Notes under the pieces: model-generated
Seen by the model: the letters and a program-made list of their open reading frames with translations, nothing else
Database searches by the model: none
What the model was told of the DNA's origin: nothing
Part shown: positions 47,912-60,699 of the stretch, one piece after another
Numbering within the stretch: the first letter of the stretch is position 1
Layout of the letters: every line of letters starts with the position of its first letter
Assembly (NCBI RefSeq): GCF_010093535.1
Contig: NW_022985162.1
Coordinates: 568,402-632,401, forward strand
DNA length: 64,000 nt
Reading direction: 5' to 3'
Origin: Lindgomyces ingoldianus
Taxonomy: Eukaryota; Ascomycota; Dothideomycetes; Pleosporales; Lindgomycetaceae
Translations under genes and position numbers: made by a program

Positions 47912-49783
47912 AGCAGCTGGAACTTCCCCAGTGGTAGCATCGAGTTTCCGTGAGGCCGGTTGACAGCTGCTTTCGCGGTTGGAGAGGAAATTGTAATACT
48001 ACATATAATCCGTGCAACTTTACTGCATGATTGGGAGCGTGGATTCTATTCTCTGACATAATTTGTCATGGATGTCTCTTGAATAGTGCCAATAGACTTC
48101 TTTTTCTTGTGGTCTTGTTGCCTTAATATTAATGGTGTTACCGCTATTCCAGCTGCGTTTATTTCTTCTCCTTTAGAGTGTGTTAACCTCAGCCTTGAGG
48201 TCGACACAAAAAAAGTAAACATCGCCTGAACAAGGCAAACCCATAAAAACGAATTTTCTCACCTCTCCTCCCTCAGCCTCAGTTTACGTCATGAATGCAC
48301 GACATAATCACGTTGTGATTCTCGAAAGACACTGATATGGCGCCCGTCAGCGTCCATGCAAATCGATTTTTTCCCCCATACAAAATCTGTCTGTGCGGTG
48401 GCTCAAACTCTCTATCTGTTCATAAGAGGGCGCTGTAGAACCGAAGTCCGGTGCAGAGTTATACTAGAGGTACACGGGTGGCGTGGGAGGCAAACACTGG
48501 GATTAGTTGCTTATTTAGGCATCTGATAGTCGTAGCCATATAGGAGGCAAGGCAAATGGGTGTGGTTACAACAGAAGCCATTACGTTGTAAAGCGGGCCG
48601 GCTATTGATACGGTTGCAGAAGTAGAGTCTTCTCAGCCAAGTTGACATTCCGTCGGGAGCAGATATGGAAGTGGGTAACAGCGGCTTTCGCTGGGTACCT
48701 TTGATGGGGCTATACCATCTCCGATGGGGGATTCCGGTTGTCGTTTCAGGTCTTAGGGCGTTGGAATACTACGGGCAATCTAGGGTCGAGATGCGGAAAG
48801 TCGGTGTGCGGACTGGTTGTACTCACCTTACTGTGGCGTGAGGAAGAGACTCTTAGTGAAGATGTGATCTGTGATACGGGTTGATTTGGCATACTAATTC
48901 TCGATAGCATGTAATAGATAAGATATTTCTTAATATTGAAAATTGCAACTCACTAGGCGAGTCCTCCGGGCTACCTAGGGTGCTGAAACTGAATTCATCG
49001 TGTTAGGGCTCGTCTTTCGGAAGCATGACATTCAACCTACTCAAGTCGTGCGCTATCGTTATATTATGTGATTCTACTCCGTTCATCCTCTGGCTTCTTT
49101 CGCACATGATAAAATCGGGTTTCGCTTACTTGATGTTGAAGAGGTTTACGATGGATTATTGACTCCGCGCATATCCTTTTCTTTCTTTCCACTTACCGAG
49201 TGCTCTCTTTCTTCTATTCTTGAATTTGACCCCCAACAGAGGGATATAAATGGTCTATTCAAGGAACACATCGTTCCATATATTTCACAGTGATGAACTT
49301 GTACCAGTGAGAACTAAATATCTGGCGTATGATCTGAGGGCCGGGATACAGTTGCAAAAGATACATTGGATTAACTAGCTATTGTTCTTACAACTCTAGG
49401 TAGATTCTTGGAGGAAGTTATTCATATGTAAAAGCCTTAAAACCTTATCTACACCCAAGGAAGTCGTGATTCGTATCTTATGCAGAGGAAAGTTTGCTGC
49501 CCGAGAACCTAACATCTTCCTGTATACTTTGGCTCAAAACAAAGCAGATTGAGCGCCGAAAGTAGTACCAAAATAATGCCACGTGGATGTAGCCAAATCA
49601 TTCCAGAAAACTAGAAAATGCGATCAAGCAGGTAGAAAGTATAGTAAACATGCAAATCATCCAACTATACCATCTTCCTCAACCGGAGTGGTGCCCGTTC
49701 TGGGAAATCCGTCTGGCTCGAAGTCCTCAAGGTAGACTGGTGTTCGGTCAGAAGCGCCTTCATCAGATATAGTTTGGGAAGCA
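47912..49783. other. Gene-poor intergenic region
   Basis: 1.9 kb between PDA1 and the converging MFS gene. It contains an imperfect palindrome (AATCAC-GTT-GTGATT, 48306-48320) and AT-rich stretches. An open frame at 49665-49847 (minus) overlaps the MFS 3' end and might be a last exon (see findings). No other gene is supported. Confidence 0.5.
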
Positions 49784-51576
49784 CTAACCATGCGGCTTCA
49801 CAAGCCAACTGCACACAAAAGCCAGCCCAAAAGTACCCGCCAAACAAACAAAGACAGTCTGCCTGAACTTGCTAACCGTAGCACTATAAATCCCGTTGAA
49901 AATCGTTGGACCTATGACCCTCGCAAAGGCATGCAAAAGCCCTGTAGCACCAAGCAGTTGACCTGTTCTGTCCGGTGGCACATGCTTGGTTAACGCAGAC
50001 CCAAGAGTTGGTGAGCCAATACCACCAATCGAGGCAACGGCACCGGATAGGATAAAGAGGCGGCCGTCTCGCGAAAGCGAAAAACCTAAGTATCCAAGCA
50101 TATCAAAAAATATTGCAACTCGGATGACGTATAGATCAAAGCGGTCGGATCCCGAGTTTCGCTGCCGATAGGTGCCTTCTTTGCCACGGACGAGCCGTGT
50201 GATGGCTGGGAGCACTGCCATGAGACAAAAGACCCGGCAGCTGTTGACAATCGAGACATATTTGCTAGACTCATAGTCATCCCAGCCGAATTGAATGTTG
50301 AGATAGATTACTGTCACCCCCATGGCGCCCATAGCCACGCTGAACACAACAGTGTCCGTAGCAGCTAGGAGCAAAAGGTTTCGACGGACAGCAGGGCTGG
50401 AGCCAGGCCCTGTTGGATAGAGGATCTTGAGAGGCCGAAACAGGTTCACAGTTCGTAACTGATTGATCCAATCCGATGCGGGGCCGAGACGCTCCATCTC
50501 TTGACGATGTTTCTCCCGAGCGGCTTCTTGACGGGATTTAGAGAGTGATTCGGGGATACAAAATAGAAGGAAAATGATGAAAATAAGATGGCAGACTAAA
50601 GCGATGTAAAATACTAACAACACGGATCCGGTCTTCTTAATGATATAGCCCGCAAGGATGGGTCCAATGGCGATACCAGTGAAGAGACATGCATGGAAAT
50701 AGGCAAACGCTATGTTCCGTTTCTGAGGGGGCGTGCAATCTGCACAAAGTTAGATAGCCAAAGCAAGAGGGGAGTTCGACTTGCCCGTAGCGTAAGAATG
50801 CGCGAGCGCCATGCCGACAATGAAAGAGCCACACAGGCCGTCTAGGGCATAACCGACTAGAATCCAATTCAAGTCGACAGACTCAGGGTATTTGGCGGCT
50901 AGGATGGTCAGAATCTCTCCCACAAGCATCCCACATGTTGTCAAGGCCAATATCTTCTTCCGTCCATATCGATCCGAGAGGGCACCGAGTTTGGGGCTTG
51001 TAATGGCCGACAGTAACCCGGAGCAGAGGGAACCGTAAAGGAGGAACAGGGATACGCGCGAAGATACCTCGTCTGTCCTGCATCGTGAACTCTTGTCCCC
51101 AAGAGCCATAGGCCCCGAATCGATAGACTTGTCTGCATAATAGTCTTTACAAATCAAAGTCAGGATCAAGTTCAGCTTGGGGACAACAATGCCACCAAAC
51201 GCTATGGTGGAGAGCAGAAATGGCGGCAGTAGCCAAAATATCTGCCCAGCGTCCATTAGCTCAATGCCACCCCTCAGTAATACAGCGCACATACCGAAGG
51301 CCTGTTCCACCAGGGAAGGCCTTGAAGTTCAACGGTCCCGAACCATTCCGGCGGCGAGCTTTCATTATCGCTCTCAATGCTATCTCTCCGACTACTCCCC
51401 CCGTCACTAAGTAGTGGAACATCCTCATTATCGCCGTGCAGCGCAAGGGAGCTATCGCCGGACTTGGTCGGTTGGTCGTGAAGGACGCGTGTTTTGGAGG
51501 CACCGCCTCTGTTTCGCGCACGTAGCTTCTGATCGACTTCGGCTTCGGCTACAAACAGGGCGTCGTTCGAGTCCAT
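49784..51576 (-). CDS. MFS transporter, DHA1/zinc-facilitator-like
   Basis: Predicted 12-helix drug:H+ antiporter-type carrier; substrate unknown. Exons (minus): 51576..51295, 51241..50785, 50739..49784, giving 564 residues. Intron 1 is 53 bp with GTATGT; intron 2 (45 bp) has a GC donor (GCAAGT) with CTAAC and CAG, and only this junction restores ALAHSYATDCTPPQKRNIAF. Residues 1-90 are cytosolic and Ser/Asp-rich. Motif A is GALSDRYGRKKIL in loop 2-3; motif C-like GIAIGPILAGY occurs in helix 5; SIGGIGSPTLGSALTKHVPP is typical of the TetA/ZIF-like group. The stop after KPHG at 49784 is uncertain because a candidate 31-bp intron could extend the tail by about 30 residues to near 49657. No metabolic cluster surrounds it. 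Confidence 0.87.
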
Positions 51577-54500
51577 GATGTTGTGAAGCCTCAGATACAC
51601 TGCACACTCTCGAAGCGTCTCCTAGAGGACGTAGCGGATAGTGGGGAATCGCGATTTATCGTCAGGGCCGTGATAGCATTGTTGGTATTCACTTAGGTAG
51701 TGTTTTCTACACTGAGATCAGACAAAGATCAGATAAGGAACTCGAAGGTGAAGTTGAGTACGTCGAAGACACGGATGTAGTCTAAGCTTGGGCTCGGGGT
51801 TTCGCACCTCAGCTTACAAATGAGCTCGGAAGGGGCTTGTTTGCGACAGGAATAAATTGACAGGGTCTTCTGGTGTGATTCGCAGCATTGAAGCCGCTAT
51901 CTGTTAACTGTGCGCTCGACAGACGTTGCTGAATTCCAGTTGGTCGTGCCTTGCGAATTGGAGTTACTTCATGACGTTGACAGGCGTCGGGAGTCGGCGG
52001 GCATTAACTGCCGAGCCTAACTGTGGGTGTTCCATAAAGATGCTGACGTTAATCTCCATTCTCCCTCATATCTTGGAGACGTTTCTTGCTTTCTGGGCTC
52101 CTCCTAATTGCAGGAAAGCCGCTAGGGAATAGGACTTAGTTCGTATGTACAATACATTCCAAGACGATTGTGAGTCTTGTAGGGCTACCTAGGTAATTAA
52201 AAAAAACTTGAGCTGTCCTAAGATTTGCGGCAGTCCTGCTCGAACTTGGTAATAAACAGTAAACCAATCCCGGAGAACCACGATAGCAGTTGCCTAAACA
52301 GCATGATTACTTCCAAGTGAGTCTGAAGATCACGAGTATGCAAAAGATGACCGCATATCCTCGTGTCTCTTCTTTGGCTTCGTGCCATGCAGTGCTTCCT
52401 CCATTCTTGCTTCTTCACTAACTTCATCATTGGGGCGTGGGATGAATCGACAGTGTAGCGAATGCCTGGGCAGTTCCCTATGAGAATCCAACGTATGGCA
52501 ATGAAGGTTGATACGCTGTGCTAAGAATATAGGCAGTAGCATCTAGATTATCATAGAAGGCGAATTGAACTAGGCTTAAGTTCCGATACATGGCCAAAGT
52601 CAGAGCGCAGCGCAAAAGATATGCCCTCCCAAACTCAAGGCACGGAGAATTGCTGCTACTTAGCTCAAGCAGTGCTTCTCCTATTTAACTCTCTCTTAAG
52701 ACGGAGGAACTCCTAATAATTAGCGGCTTTCAGTATGGCTAAGAGATCGCCTGGGGGAGAGTGCTACTCCCAGCCATTGTCTCCAATTCGTTAGAAAGTA
52801 TGGCTATATCGAGTTTGCTGCCGGTTTGAAGCTGCAACTAGCATCCACTGGTAGTGCTCCATCTGTTCCAAGCTCTCACAGAATCATGCCATCAAGTCTT
52901 CTTTGCCTTCTCGGCAGATATGGGCTCAGTTTTCAGCGTCGTCACACCACTTGCCATTCCTAGTTTCACCGAATAATCCCTTCTTGCTGCTTTGGATGAA
53001 CCCTGTTTGTGCCCCGAAGCCTCGCCTTGCCCTTGACGCCCCGCCTTATGTCTTCTTCTTTGCCTGCCCCTTACTCCTTCAGCCAGGTCAGCCTGATTCT
53101 CCCCCAACTCACACAAAGCAGAACTTTAGCTGAAGTGTGATTCGTCTATCAAAAGATATTCGCTGTTTGCGGAAACATATGCAAGCCCCATGTGCCTAAG
53201 AAACCCCGCGCCTCGTACCACATCCTTGGGGTAGTAAAATGCGGGGTGCTCTACAGGACTAGGAGTTGAACCGGAGTTTAACATCTGACACTTGCTCGAA
53301 TACAGAGCCATATTGGAAAGTCGTAGCGCCGGGCGAGGTTGCCTTGTTGCCTTCCAATACGTGTCACTGGCTAAGGTCCAATTGTTTATGGTGGATCATC
53401 GCCTTCATATTACAGTGAAGCCAAAAGCTTATTGGTCCTCTTTTGTTGATGTCTTGTTATCTGTATTAGAGGATCGCCCGGGCAAGGCAACCACTTTAAG
53501 TCCGCGACAAGAGAAAATGAATGCACAATCAGCATCGCCCCATATCTCAAGGCCAACTTTAAACCAAAAGGCTGGAAGATGTCTAAAGATATGCCACCGG
53601 GCTCATTACAGAACCATGTAGAGCGTCGCTCCGAATTCGACAGCTGCCTTCTCTTCGGAAGTTCAAAATTCAAGCAATCCAATGCCCATGTTACTGCACA
53701 CCCTCAAACATAAGTATCAGAGGGCGTTGTGCAATTAATGCATGGAAACCCGCATACGCCCTTCCTAAGAACGGGGCATGATGACCGTCAGAATGATGCC
53801 ACGAGTTCAATAGCACTTGTTGGATTGAGACCTGCAGCAACCACTTCCGTTCGGAATTGCCAGCTCTGTGCTACACATTATACATTTGTGCTTTGGGAGA
53901 GCATATGGAGATGTCGGGGTTAGAGCCAGGCCGTGGAAGCGGAAGCGTCTATGTGATATTCTTCGGGAATGAAATGATTTTTCTTCAGCCTGCCTCAGTC
54001 GTTCTCAACAGCTCATCGCGGAAAGGGCCTTGCGTTCTACCGATATTAATTTATCTAGTTCCCATGCTCCTTAGATTCATATTGTAGTTACCCAAGCCCC
54101 TAATTTTCCATTAAGATTTAATGTCAAACGGCCAATAGTGAAGCTACAATGCAGATGAGCACTTACTTAGCATCACGTAGCACGTTATATCGCCCCTAGC
54201 AATCCAGGAAGGGTGTGCGCATTGCGCCGTAACCAAATCTAGACTGCCGCAGTGTCATAGACATGTTGGGTGACAGTATTACCTCATCAACCAATTTGTG
54301 CACCATGGTGACCGTTGTCAAAAATGATTCATGACGGTGGACCGATGCGATACGCTGAATCTTTGTCAGGGGACCTTGCCCTGACACGTACTGCGTGCAT
54401 CTTGGGCTTCCAAACAACAAAACCCAGGCTTTTGTATGCCACGTATATCCGGTAGTTAGGAAATAGTGGATAGTTCTATCAGGAGTATCCTGCAATAGTT

Positions 54501-55923
54501 TCGGCCCTCCACAAAGCACCATCGTGCATTGTTAATGCGACGCGTCTCGGGCTTGGGATGGGGTGCTAGCTTTTACTACCTCTCCCCGAAAGATAATGAC
54601 CCAGGCAGGTGCCAGCAGTCTCAAACCGTACAGCCCCGCAAGGGCCGAAGCATTTCTCAAAGGCCGAGTCGCATTCCGTTAAGCCATGAAGTCCTGAAGC
54701 CTTGAAGACCGTGAAACGGTGGTTCTGACCTGTGAGCGGTCCGTTTTTGGTGCAGGGGGATCGTCTGCATTTTGTGGTCTGCATTTTGTGATCTGCGATG
54801 AAAGTTTGCGGGTTGATGTAAAACGCAAAGGGAAGCGAGCACGACCTCCTGTTCCACATTTAGTACCAATTCCTCCAGAGTGAGCGCACCTGGCCTTGGG
54901 AGCGTTGTGAAATTCTGGAAAGGCGTTTGAGGAGGCTGCCTGGAATACCGGAATGACTGTGTGCTTGAACGCAGCCTCCTAAGGCAGCTGGTCAATGCCC
55001 TCTCATTGTCTCCGTTCAGATGGTGAGGCCCAAGTTGCTCAAAACAAGACAGACCCATGATCAAATAAGGCGTGACAAGCTGAAAGGACTGAAGGCTGGA
55101 CGGAACACATTGAATATTTAATGATGGAGCCTGTGGGGGCTGGAGCCGGTGAGGGGTCAGCAAGCCGGAAACTGGTCGCCGCGAGCATCACAACCACTCA
55201 GAAGGCGAAAGGAGGCAAAGAGGTTTTTGGCTGAGATCGGGAGACTGCATGGCTTATCGCTACTATTGGTTCGATAAGTGGGGACGATAGATTGCGGTCG
55301 TGGAGGCTCTTGTGGTAATGACCCCACTGCTGCCTAAGAGGCGGAAATGGAAGCGATCCCTTGATGCAGGCTGTGACCACACGAATGCAGTGACCCGTTG
55401 CCTACGGTTCGCAAATTTACGCACCGCTTTGAGGCTCCAAGGGTATTTCAAAAGGTGGACTTCTTTCCGTCATTGCTCCTCATACGACTGCAGCCTCCTA
55501 CAGACCAACACTACATTACCAGAATCATCCTCTTGTACATTTCTTTTGAATGCACCCGGCTACAGCTAGCTTCTCTCCCACTAGATGTACCCCGTTCAGC
55601 GTGGAATTCAACTCTTTCACCGGAAACTCCTTTCCAACCGTTCTGTTCACAAATCTGGCCCCCACATTCCCTCGCCCATTTATCGCGCATTGCGCTAGCG
55701 AGCCAATAGACACGTTGTTGTCAGTCTGAGAGAAGCAGATTTTGCTACTCGCTTAAGGCTGCAAAAAAGCTTGGCAAATGCAATCTGTCAGCCAGAGCCT
55801 TGGATTCCGAATACGAAGCTTGCGCCACTCATCGTCCAATTGCTACTCATCGCTGGACATACGTCGACTTCGCCGTCCTTTGAAATATCAACGGGAATCG
55901 TCTTGCGGCTCGTGGTCATCAAC
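51577..55923. other. Long gene-poor region
   Basis: 4.3 kb between divergent genes, the longest gap in the window. Both strands carry many frames of 60-170 codons, mostly starting at non-ATG codons; none has a recognisable domain, transmembrane pattern or splice-consistent continuation. A 14-bp unit (TCTGCATTTTGTGG) is tandemly duplicated at 54764-54791. No transposon termini were recognised. The sequence may contain promoters, decayed genes or noncoding transcripts. Confidence 0.5.
54764..54796. repeat. Short tandem duplication of a 14-bp unit
   Basis: Two copies of TCTGCATTTTGTGR at 54764-54777 and 54778-54791, then a partial TCTGC. A minor local duplication in noncoding sequence. Confidence 0.9.
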
Positions 55924-58424
55924 ATGACTAGTAATGTGGAATCCCCCACACGCTACATCAATGCACTGAGAACTCAGCCAAAGATCGATGTCTCCAAATC
56001 TGAGAGCTTACCCTGCCCATACTGTAGCCACCAAGGAAGAATATTCCACAACATTGACCAGCTATGGGATCATGCGACCTTGGAGCACAGATCTACCGTA
56101 GAATCACTCGGAACTCCCACGAAAGCCCGTAGCCAAGTGAAAGATGCGGCTCTGCAGATGTAAGTGATAGAGTCACGTGTACAAATGCCCTTTGTCAGCA
56201 TGTTCTGACTGTATTGTAGAAGGGCTGTGACTGAACAGGTGTCGGAAGCTACCGCTGGTGGTGGGTCTACTACTCCTGACCTCACCAATCTCTCCCTAGT
56301 CGAGACTGCAAAGGGACGCCAGTCTCCTTACTCAGGCAAGAAGAGACCTGCTGAGTCTGATTTCAATGCTCGTCGTGGAAAAGTACCAGGACACACAGAG
56401 ATATATGATCCTGATTATTCCGGGAACATCCCACAAACTATGATCTCTGAGCAAACCCGCTCTAAAATAGCTGACCCAAGGCTGTTTGACCCAAGCAAAG
56501 TAACCAAAGGTACTTCGACCCCCGATCCACCAAGTGAATGGAGTGTGGAAGCGAATCGATCACAGTTCCAGCCGATCCAACAAGGCCGTACTTCAAGTCC
56601 CCATCCCCAACTACCACATCGAGGTTCTGCCCCCAAATCATTCAGTCCCAAATCTCAATATCATTCTCCTCAGCCACAGCGCCAACCGCCGGGGCTTATC
56701 GATATTCAACGATATGACGCACGCTATCCCGGCCTGCTCCTCCAGCCAGACTCTCGACCAATCTCTCAGGAGCAACTTGCCTCAGAAGTTAAATCCATCT
56801 ACGCTGGCTTGACAATGGTGGAGACCAAATGCATCCACGTTGACAGAGCCCAAGCGGCAGCGGTGTCGGATTCGGATGCTGACCCCAGCTCTAAGCTCGC
56901 TACCGACCATTGGCAGGCTCTTATCGCTCTCCATAGAACGCTCTTGCACGAACATCATGACTTCTTTCTCGCATCACAACATCCCTCAGCCTCTCCTGCT
57001 CTTCGACGTTTGGCCTCCAAGTACTCAATGCCAGCCCGCATGTGGAAACATGGTATCCATTCATTCTTGGAGTTGTTACGCCGTAGGCTTCCTGAAAGTA
57101 TTGACTACATGCTAGCTTTCATATACCTCGCATATCAAATGATGGCCCTTCTTTACGAAACTGTACCAGCATTTGAAGATACTTGGATTGAATGCCTTGG
57201 CGATTTAGGCCGATATCGCATGGCAATTGAAGACGAAGATATCCGCGACCGTGAGACATGGGCTGGCGTTGCTCGGTCTTGGTATAGCAAGGCCGCTGAC
57301 AAAAATCCATCCGTTGGTCGATTATATCATCACCTGGCGATCCTTGCTCGTCCCAACGCCCTCCAGCAGTTGTACTATTATGCGAGATCTCTAACCTGCG
57401 TCAAACCTTTCCCCAGCGCCCGTGAGTCAATCTTAACACTCCTAGATCCAATCCTTGGTCGCCCTACTACATCTTATTCACACGCTTTGCCGATCGATAC
57501 TAGTTTCATTCAGGCGCATGGCGTTCTCTTTGAGAAGTTAACGCCTGAGACTTTCGAGGATGCTCGATTCGCGTTCCAAAGCCAGCTGGATAACCACATT
57601 GGTCGTGTTACTGCAAAATGGAAAGAGCAAGGAGTATACATTGCCGTCACAAACATCTCTGGGCTTTTCGATTATGGTTCCGATGATTCCATCCTCCGCC
57701 TTATTCTCGAACTTCACGCCAAGCAGCTTATGCGGAGTCGGACTTCAAGCCGATCATCAACGCCTTCAGACGACGACTTAAGCAGGTCCTCGTCTCCTGT
57801 TGATCACGACTCGACAATACCATGCATCACCGAGGCTGAAGTGCCTGCCAAACTTGATATCCTTTCAAACGATTTCACTTTCTCTCGGGCCTATCTACTG
57901 ACTTTTTCCACACTGTCGCTAGTCCTACGACGCATTGGTGATAAGAATGTTCTTCCCCATATCCATGTTTTGCTCTCGTTCCTTTCCAGTTTTGCCTCGA
58001 TTAAATACGTTGCCCACCTCATTAATCACGCTCCTTGGTCCGAAATTACAATCTTTCTGAATACGTTACTCAAGTCTGAACGGCCCGAACAACTCATCAC
58101 TGGACCGATCTTCCCAACCGATCAAGCTGACAATCAACCCTTACCCGAAGATTATCTCATCCGTGGACAAATTTGGAGCCAATCGTATTTCCCCGAGAAC
58201 TGGTTTGCCCGAGAGCATGATGAGGAAGAACGTTACTTGGAGCTTGCGTCCACAATCAAATCCAGAACGGAGCGCATTCTTCACCTTGGCCACCACCTGT
58301 CTACTGTGAGTAGTGAGATTTGTTCCCCATTTCATTTCTAACTTTGCTTTAGTTCAATCGCTGGATTGCATATGACCAACAGTCTCATACGTTTTCTGTT
58401 CTTAATTCCAACGACTCATCTTGA
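55924..58424 (+). CDS. Est1-type DNA/RNA-binding-domain protein with C2H2 finger
   Basis: Relative of the Est1/Ebs1/Smg5-7 family, which act in telomere maintenance and nonsense-mediated decay; the exact role is unknown. Exons: 55924..56159, 56220..58305, 58353..58424, giving 797 residues. The first exon encodes a C2H2-like finger: Cys31, Cys34, His50, His55 (CPYCSHQG ... WDHATLEH). Residues 80-210 are Pro/Ser/Gln-rich. The central region matches the Est1 DNA/RNA-binding domain: LHRTLLHEHHDFFLASQHP, then alpha-helical 14-3-3/TPR-like sequence with GRLYHHLAILARPNALQQLYYYARSL. An Arg/Ser-rich loop near 510 precedes the C-terminal helices. The last intron (GTGAGT..TAG) restores FNRWIAYDQQSHTFS before a TGA. 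No PIN nuclease domain is present, so it is not Smg6-like. The ATG at 55924 is the first before the finger. Confidence 0.85.
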
Positions 58425-59416
58425 ACTACTTTCCACTCGCTGAGGTTCCCATTTTGAAGTGTCTACATGCCTCAAGGGCGGGCGCTGTATGCCTGACGCC
58501 TCAAGCTCTTTTAGTCATCCTCCTCCTATCCTCTTCTGCCTCAACGTAAAGTTTGGTTTTACCAGCTGGAGATGAGGGCTTGGAGATTGTCGTGGTTGAA
58601 GAGCGATGTGAGTCTCGGAGTCGTTTGGTGGACGTCTAGCTTACCTCAAAACGGCCAACGGAGAAACTGTATGGGCTGAAGTCAGATCAACAAAGCAAGC
58701 GGCGTGGGTAGCCGACAAGAGTGACTAAATGGAAACGGACTACTCTTTGCTTCAAGGAAAGCGTGTCAGGCAGAGCAGCTGCCTCACCGCATCCTACAAC
58801 TAGGGACCAACATAGCGAGCCCTGCCAAATTGCAATTTCTACACTTCAAACACGTAAAAAGAATATACGTTATAATATTTGATACTATTGCCTTGATTGA
58901 CAGTGTTCGCATAGTTTCATACTATGAAGTACATGGGCTACGCGGAGCATGGTGTCGCTTATGGCATATTAAGGAACATCCAGCAACGATTCCTGCGATA
59001 TACTTGTAATCAGGTCCAAAGTTCCTTTTAGGATTGGGTCACGTGACGCCTCCTTCACCCGGTTCAAATTTGAAAACGAGACGTTCTTTTAAAAGAAAGT
59101 GGAAATTGTGAGTACTATAAGCCCCCGCAGGGTTGTGACATGCACTTGAATTCTTAACCGTGGCGCCGAGGCGAAGTTTTGAGTCGTCAGCCTCCACGTA
59201 TCCTTTCTCGGGGCCTCAATTGGCGCGACGGGAATGGTTCCGCTTTCCCATTGTGTTGTTTCCATTCACCAAACGACGAACTGTTTTTCCTTCATTTCCT
59301 TCTTAACGCATTTTGCCCTCTCAATCGCCTGTGACAACCCTCTGGCAGCATCAATGGGCAACCTTTTCTGTCCCTAAATATTCTCTTCGCCTAGCTGAGG
59401 GCGCATTTTGGTGGCC
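58425..59416. other. Intergenic, ALG5 promoter
   Basis: About 990 bp containing the 3' UTR of the preceding gene and the ALG5 promoter, with the palindrome GTCACGTGAC at 59038-59047 and a pyrimidine-rich leader. No gene is seen. Confidence 0.5.
59038..59047. promoter_or_regulatory. GTCACGTGAC palindrome upstream of ALG5
   Basis: Perfect 10-bp palindrome about 370 bp before the ALG5 ATG, containing the TCACGTGA octamer also present before CEG1 and PDA1. Function is inferred. Confidence 0.45.
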
Positions 59417-60699
59417 ATGGACTCCCTCACTGTCCTTGCGCAGCGCACTGTAGCCCTGATACAGGACATTCCGACTCCTACTCTAGTCCTATCTCTGGTC
59501 ATCTTTGCCTTTGTGCTCTCCTGCTCGGTAAGCTCGCTCGCAACCAACTTGCCTACCCACGCAGTTTGACGCTCATGATTGGCATAGCTCTACTTCGCCC
59601 TCGTCCTCGTCGCCCCTGTTCCTCGTCCTCCTCACCGGTCCGAGAAAGCATACCTGACTATACTCCCGGACGGCAACCGGAGCGAAAGAAAACAGCTGCC
59701 CTGCTGGCTAGACACATGGAGGGCACACAAAGAGCTGGCCCAGGAGAAGCGCGGTACTCCCCCAGGAATTGAGGAGGCCGAGCTGTTTATGTCGGTCGTG
59801 GTTCCTGCATTCAATGAGGAAGAGCGACTGGGTGGCATGCTCGAAGAGGCCGTTGGCTATTTACAGAGCGAGTACGGGAACGCCCATGAAGGGGAGAAAG
59901 GTATTGGCAAAGCAAAAGGCTGGGAAATCATAATCGTGTCCGATGGCTCAACTGACTCCACCGTTGAAAAAGCCCTCGAATTTGCCCGAGACCACCAGCT
60001 ATCACAGCATCCGATGCCCATCCCCGGCCCGCGGAGCCCCAACCCCACACATTCAACCCATATTCCGCATGGCTCCATCCGGGTAGTCGTGTTGGAGCAG
60101 AACCGGGGGAAAGGTGGAGCCGTCACACATGGCATGCGACACGTGCGCGGTCAGTATATCGTGTTTGCCGATGCTGATGGAGCAAGTCGTTTCGAGGATC
60201 TTGGCAAGCTCGTTGAGGGGTGCAAGACGGTCGAGGACAGGCTTGGCAGAGGAGTAGCAATTGGGTCTCGAGCTCATCTTGTTGGAAGTGAAGCCGTGGT
60301 CAAGGTATGTAACTGGTCACTCTCACTGTCGTTCTTAATCTCATCGGCCACCAGCGCTCCAAACTCCGCAACTTCCTCATGCACTCATTCCATCTTTTGT
60401 TGCGACTAATGACTCCCCCTGCCACTGCGGCAGTCAAAGATACCCAGTGCGGCTTCAAACTTTTCTCCCGGGCTGCTCTACCGTACATTATCCCATACAT
60501 GCATTGCGAGGGCTGGATATTTGATGTTGAGATGCTCATGCTCGCTGAGAGTGCTAACATTGCTATGGTCGAAGTCGCCATTGGCTGGAAAGAGGTCATG
60601 GGTAGTAAGCTAAACGTCATCTGGGATAGCTTAGGCATGGCATGGGGTCTAGCAGTACTGAGAGCTTCCTGGGCTCTAGGGGTTTATAAAAGAGCTTAG
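59417..60699 (+). CDS. ALG5: Dolichyl-phosphate beta-glucosyltransferase Alg5
   Basis: GT2-family ER membrane enzyme transferring glucose from UDP-glucose to dolichyl phosphate, the donor for the last three sugars of the N-glycan precursor. Exons: 59417..59527, 59588..60304, 60355..60699, giving 390 residues. The N-terminus is a transmembrane anchor (PTPTLVLSLVIFAFVLSCS and LYFALVLVAPV), split by intron 1. GT-A motifs follow: SVVVPAFNEEERL, IIIVSDGSTDST, VLEQNRGKGGAV, and the metal-binding YIVFADADGASRF. The final exon restores RSKLRNFLMHSFHLLL, then DTQCGFKLFSR and GWIFDVEML, typical of Alg5 rather than of Dpm1. The protein ends in a hydrophobic segment. All intron phases agree. Confidence 0.95.

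Noticed and set aside
54657..55163. 168-codon minus-strand frame in the gene-poor gap
   Set aside because: Composition is Leu/Gln/Pro/His-rich without a fold-like pattern, it includes the short 14-bp duplication, and no neighbouring exon extends it.
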